This document shows, in pieces, positions 60,600 through 64,000 of a DNA stretch of 64,000 bases. Under the pieces are notes generated by a model that was not told the DNA's origin, made no database searches, and saw nothing but the letters and a program-made list of their open reading frames with translations. This DNA is from Hypomesus transpacificus (lineage: Eukaryota; Chordata; Actinopteri; Osmeriformes; Osmeridae). Position numbers and translations under genes: made by a program. Location of the stretch: the NCBI RefSeq assembly GCF_021917145.1, contig NC_061077.1, positions 12,730,125 to 12,794,124 of the forward strand, read 5' to 3'. The number at the start of each line of letters is the position of its first letter. The first letter of the stretch is position 1.

Positions 60600-60803
60600 G
60601 CTTGTCGGCAATAAACAAATGGATGAATGATAACTTTCATACATTAAATGAAGACAAAACTAAAGTCCTACTATGTGGCCCCAAATCCAAAAGAGAGATG
60701 CTAACTAAGAATCTAGGAGGTTTAACCCCCTGGCTTAAACCAGAGGTGACAAGTCTTGGTGTAATCCTGGGCTTGAATTTCAACTCTCACATTACAGTTT
60801 TTT
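60600..60803 (+). mobile_element. Truncated L2/Rex1-type LINE fragment
   Basis: About 65 codons reading LSAINKWMNDNFHTLNEDKT and then KVLLCGPKSKREML...LGVILGLNFNSHI match the C-terminal part of the reverse transcriptase of L2/CR1-like LINEs (the W-N-LN-DKTE-LL and LGV-D-L-SHI motifs). The rest of the element is absent and no start is preserved, so it is a dead 5'-truncated, 3'-interrupted piece. Confidence 0.6.
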
Positions 60804-61934
60804 TCTCAATTGCTAACACACATTTCTTGAATTTGTACTGTGTTTTCTCTATACTCTAAACACACATCTTCATATTTACACTGGCCAAACCCTTGACTTT
60901 TAACCCCAAATCAAACACTGTTGTCAAAACCATATTATCTGTCCTAAAAACCTAACTTTGCATTCAAAATACACACACAACCCTCAAATACATTCAACCT
61001 TCTGAATACACTTTACGCACTGCTGGGAGGAATTGAAAACACTATCATAAAACTTTTTCCAAGAACCATTGACTATAACGTGTCCCTGAATTGTTCCACC
61101 TTATGAGTTTGACATGATGTAAATCATAAAACTTAGAAATACTGCAATTGTCCTTCTAATAGGGTTTTTTTCTATTTACATTTTACAGAAATTGATTTGA
61201 GAACTTGATTTGTAACAATTGTGGCAATTTCCTCACCATATTAGCTTCGGTAAACCAGGCGTGGGAGGAAATTGCCCAGCCCTTTACTGCTGGGCTGGGG
61301 AAGAGAGCATCAATGAGGCACACCTGTTGCTCATCAACCACACTCCTGGTGAGTACCAAAGGGGACAAAAAGGGGTGCTTTTATCCAAAGCGACTTCCAA
61401 GAGACAGCTTTACAAAAGAGCATAGGTCACTGATCATAACAACGAGGTAGTCCCAAACATTGCAAGCAGCCAAAACATGAAGCATACATTGTGAAAAAAC
61501 TAAACAAGTGCCAAAGGGAAGACCCATAAGAGTATGCAGTTATACAAGTTACGAATTAAAACAACATGAACCACAAAAAGTGCAGGACTGTACCTGAAGA
61601 AGAACAATCAACAGTAAAATATTTCACAGCGAGTACAAGACTTAACTTTGTTATAACTAACCTACAAGAGCAACAAGTCACTCAATAAGTGTCATTGTGA
61701 TCCTGGAGGAAACTAACATCAGGTCCAGCCAAGCATTCCTAAGTGCCGTTGTACTCCCGGAACAAGTGTGTCTGGAGCCTTTTCTTGAAGATGGGGAGAC
61801 AGTCAGTGTCCCTGATGGAGGTGGGGAGCTGACCATTGGGGGGCCAAGTTACCCTCATGTTTCTCCCTTCAACTCAGTTTAGCCCATAAAACTACTGTTA
61901 GTGATGATTGGCATGCATGCATACAAAATTGTAT
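60793..61934. other. Dispersed-repeat sequence, no host gene
   Basis: Starts TACAGTTTTTTTCTCAATTG, resembling the inverted-repeat end at 61935, and is rich in CAAACAC-type motifs. From about 61370 to 61880 it has stretches (TTTATCCAAAGCGACTTCCA, and CTTGAAGATGG with GGAGGTGGGGAGCT) that I associate with dispersed teleost repeats, family not resolved. Confidence 0.4.
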
Positions 61935-63832
61935 TACAGTTTTTTTCAACTGCTTACATACAAAATCATTACTTGTCACACAATTTCTGAAACCTTATAC
62001 TCAAACACCAGAACCACTCATCAAATCAGCAAAAGCATACACACATTTTTGGCCTTGATTCAGTTTTCTATTTCATTAAACACTTTTTGCAAAACACAAC
62101 ATACAATTCTCCACGTAACACAAACAATTCTAACAGGAAGCATCTTGATTTCCTTTTTCAAACACAAACAATCAAAATGCCACACTAATTCATCAGTGCC
62201 TCACACTAACTCCTCACATGTGCAAACACTCATTGCTTTACTCAACACTAATCAAGGCTTTAGAATAGATAAACGATTTTTTTTAACCTTATAAGATATC
62301 AAACTGTGAGAGACCACAAACATGAGGACAAAAAATCCTAGATTCAGCCGTTTTGCTCCTACAGTGTGTGGTGTGTGCCATGATTTGACAAAGACTAGCA
62401 CACCACACACAAAGAGATGTCCAACCAGTGTACCGACTGTTAACACAAGAAACCTCGCAAAATCTGTTGAGAATAAAGAATAAGCATGGCAGACTATTTG
62501 CAGGAAGAAATTGCAATGATAATGTTTGGAATTATTTTCACAGAAAATTAACAGAAAAAAGAAAAGGGTTTGCTGTTGCCACATATCAATTCCATTAAAT
62601 TTTGTGTTGCGCCGTGACTCCGTTTGTTATGCTTCTGTATTCTCTCAGCTTGCTTTCTGATTGGATATAGACCAATTATCACCCTACGTCACACATCTGT
62701 CAAGCAGGCTCAACTGCGCATGTCGGTTGCAAAAGACGAACTTCTTTACTGTAGAAACAGGTATGTAACAATTTAGAGTAATATGTACGTTAGAACATGA
62801 TAGCTGTTTCAGCACAACACACGGTATCGTGTACAAATACATATATTTTAGCACCCATGCATCCATTGACTGCAGTGCACTGCATGATTAGTCCCAGTCT
62901 GGTGGATTACTGTATCATACTGTGCAACAGTACAGTGACTGTAAGAGTAGTCATTCACACCATTCCTTTGGATAACTGTAATCATGTTATTCCAAATTTT
63001 TGAAAAAAGATGGGTTTTGGTTTCTGTCCTACTACACACGGTTGATGTATTTATTTTCTTTCATACTGTGTAATACTGTTTTCACAACCACAAATGCTTA
63101 CAGTAAAAAAACAGGTTTCAATTTTGTTTTCATGTTTACCATGAATTTTTCAACATCTCTGCCATTTGCTTTCAATCTTGTACAGAAATGTACATAGGAG
63201 CTCATGAAAGAAGAGTTTTAGGTTTTGAATAACTGTGTGTATATGATATATCAAAAAATGTAATATTATGGCAAAGGTGTTTGCAACATAAGACAAATGT
63301 TTGCTTTCAAAACTCGTTTGTGAGATTTTGAATGCAGTGCTTCATTTTACAAGAGAAGTGAGGGATTTTTGCATTTTGTCTGCAGTTCTTGGAGTTTTGA
63401 AAAAAAGAGGACGAGTAAAAAAAAACATATGTGTGTAATCATTTGAAAAAACCGGGAGCGTAATTGACAAAGGTAGCATCACCAATCTTCTTATGACTGC
63501 TTCTAGTGACCTCTAAAAGGCCTGCATCTGATGATCGCAGTACTCTAGCTGGTGTGTAGTTAGTAAGAGAGTTAGCAATGTAGCTAGGGCCTTGTCCGTC
63601 TAGAGCTTTGTATGTGAGGAAAAAGACCTTACAGTAAAGTCAATTCTGAAGGTAACAGGGAGCCAGTGTAAAGCTGAAACAAGCTGAAACAGTTATTATG
63701 TGTACATTAAAACATGTTTTAACTATAGTAGATTGTTACTTACCTGTTATCATTTCTACAGTAAAGGTTCAAATTATACCCACCACTGTAACACATACGT
63801 ATTTTGTGTGTAAGCAGTTGAAAAAAACTGTA
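61935..63832. mobile_element. Region bounded by perfect 24-bp inverted repeats
   Basis: 61935-61958 (TACAGTTTTTTTCAACTGCT and four more bases) is the exact reverse complement of 63809-63832. The 1.9-kb interior has no transposase; its longest minus frame (62252-62584) shows no domain. A candidate non-autonomous transposon or composite of nested repeats. The flanks give no clear target duplication. Near 63510-63680 is another fish repeat-like stretch (AGAGCTTTGTATGTGAGGA, CAGGGAGCCAGTGTAAAGCTG). Confidence 0.5.
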
Positions 63833-64000
63833 AAAGGAAAATGAATAGGTGTACTGTCAATTTGCTCTGCTCACAAGTCTTCCTGTTAAATAAACACTAC
63901 ATTTAATATGAGTCTACATTTTGCAAAAGCACACTAGGTTAAGAAAACAAGATAATTAAGGATGTGGTGTAAATGGATACATGTATTCAATATTTAACTA

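Noticed and set aside
62252-62584. 110-codon minus-strand frame
   Set aside because: Low-complexity hydrophobic translation of AT-rich repeat sequence, with no domain and no splice context.

Overview
This is a teleost fish nuclear genomic window. Genes have spliced GT-AG exons. The protein-coding content is vertebrate (dhh, lmbr1l, dnajc22, an Ikaros-family zinc finger, rps26). The repeats are fish-like: a tRNA-derived SINE, hAT and piggyBac-type elements, an RTE/Rex-like LINE and very long (AC)n arrays. The exact species cannot be read from the sequence.

Layout, left to right. On the minus strand lie desert hedgehog (dhh, three exons, 2362-6858) and, upstream of it on the same strand, lmbr1l (16 coding exons, 14575-29400). 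This is the same neighbour pair and relative orientation I recall from the human DHH-LMBR1L locus. The first intron of lmbr1l is about 8 kb and holds an apparently intact hAT transposon (25832-29267) with inverted ends, an 8-bp target duplication and a 667-codon transposase, plus a tRNA-type SINE inside a minisatellite. On the plus strand follow dnajc22 (30778-32595) and an Ikaros-family gene matching ikzf4/Eos (33609-36918). The ribosomal protein gene rps26 (37847-39465, minus) is convergent with ikzf4; IKZF4-RPS26 are also neighbours in human.

From 40 to 60.5 kb the window holds two head-to-tail, minus-strand L-rhamnose-binding (SUEL/galactose-binding) lectin genes that arose by tandem duplication. 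The left copy (40309-44709) encodes three lectin domains. The right copy (51473-60326) encodes nine, each built from three exons of 45, 136 and 110 nt, joined in phase into a reconstructed reading frame of 899 codons. The right array has higher-order structure: near-identical 877-bp and 915-bp units, and an LTR-like insert repeated after domains 3 and 6. A full-length, intact non-LTR retrotransposon (47552-50916, 12-bp target duplication) and a piggyBac-type MITE (50960-51194) sit between the two genes. A 1.1-kb MITE-like insert lies upstream of the left gene; the right gene shows the unoccupied site.

From 60.4 kb to the end there is no host gene, only a LINE reverse-transcriptase fragment, dispersed repeats and a 1.9-kb region bounded by perfect 24-bp inverted repeats. 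The regions 1-2361 and 6859-14574 also show no convincing gene.
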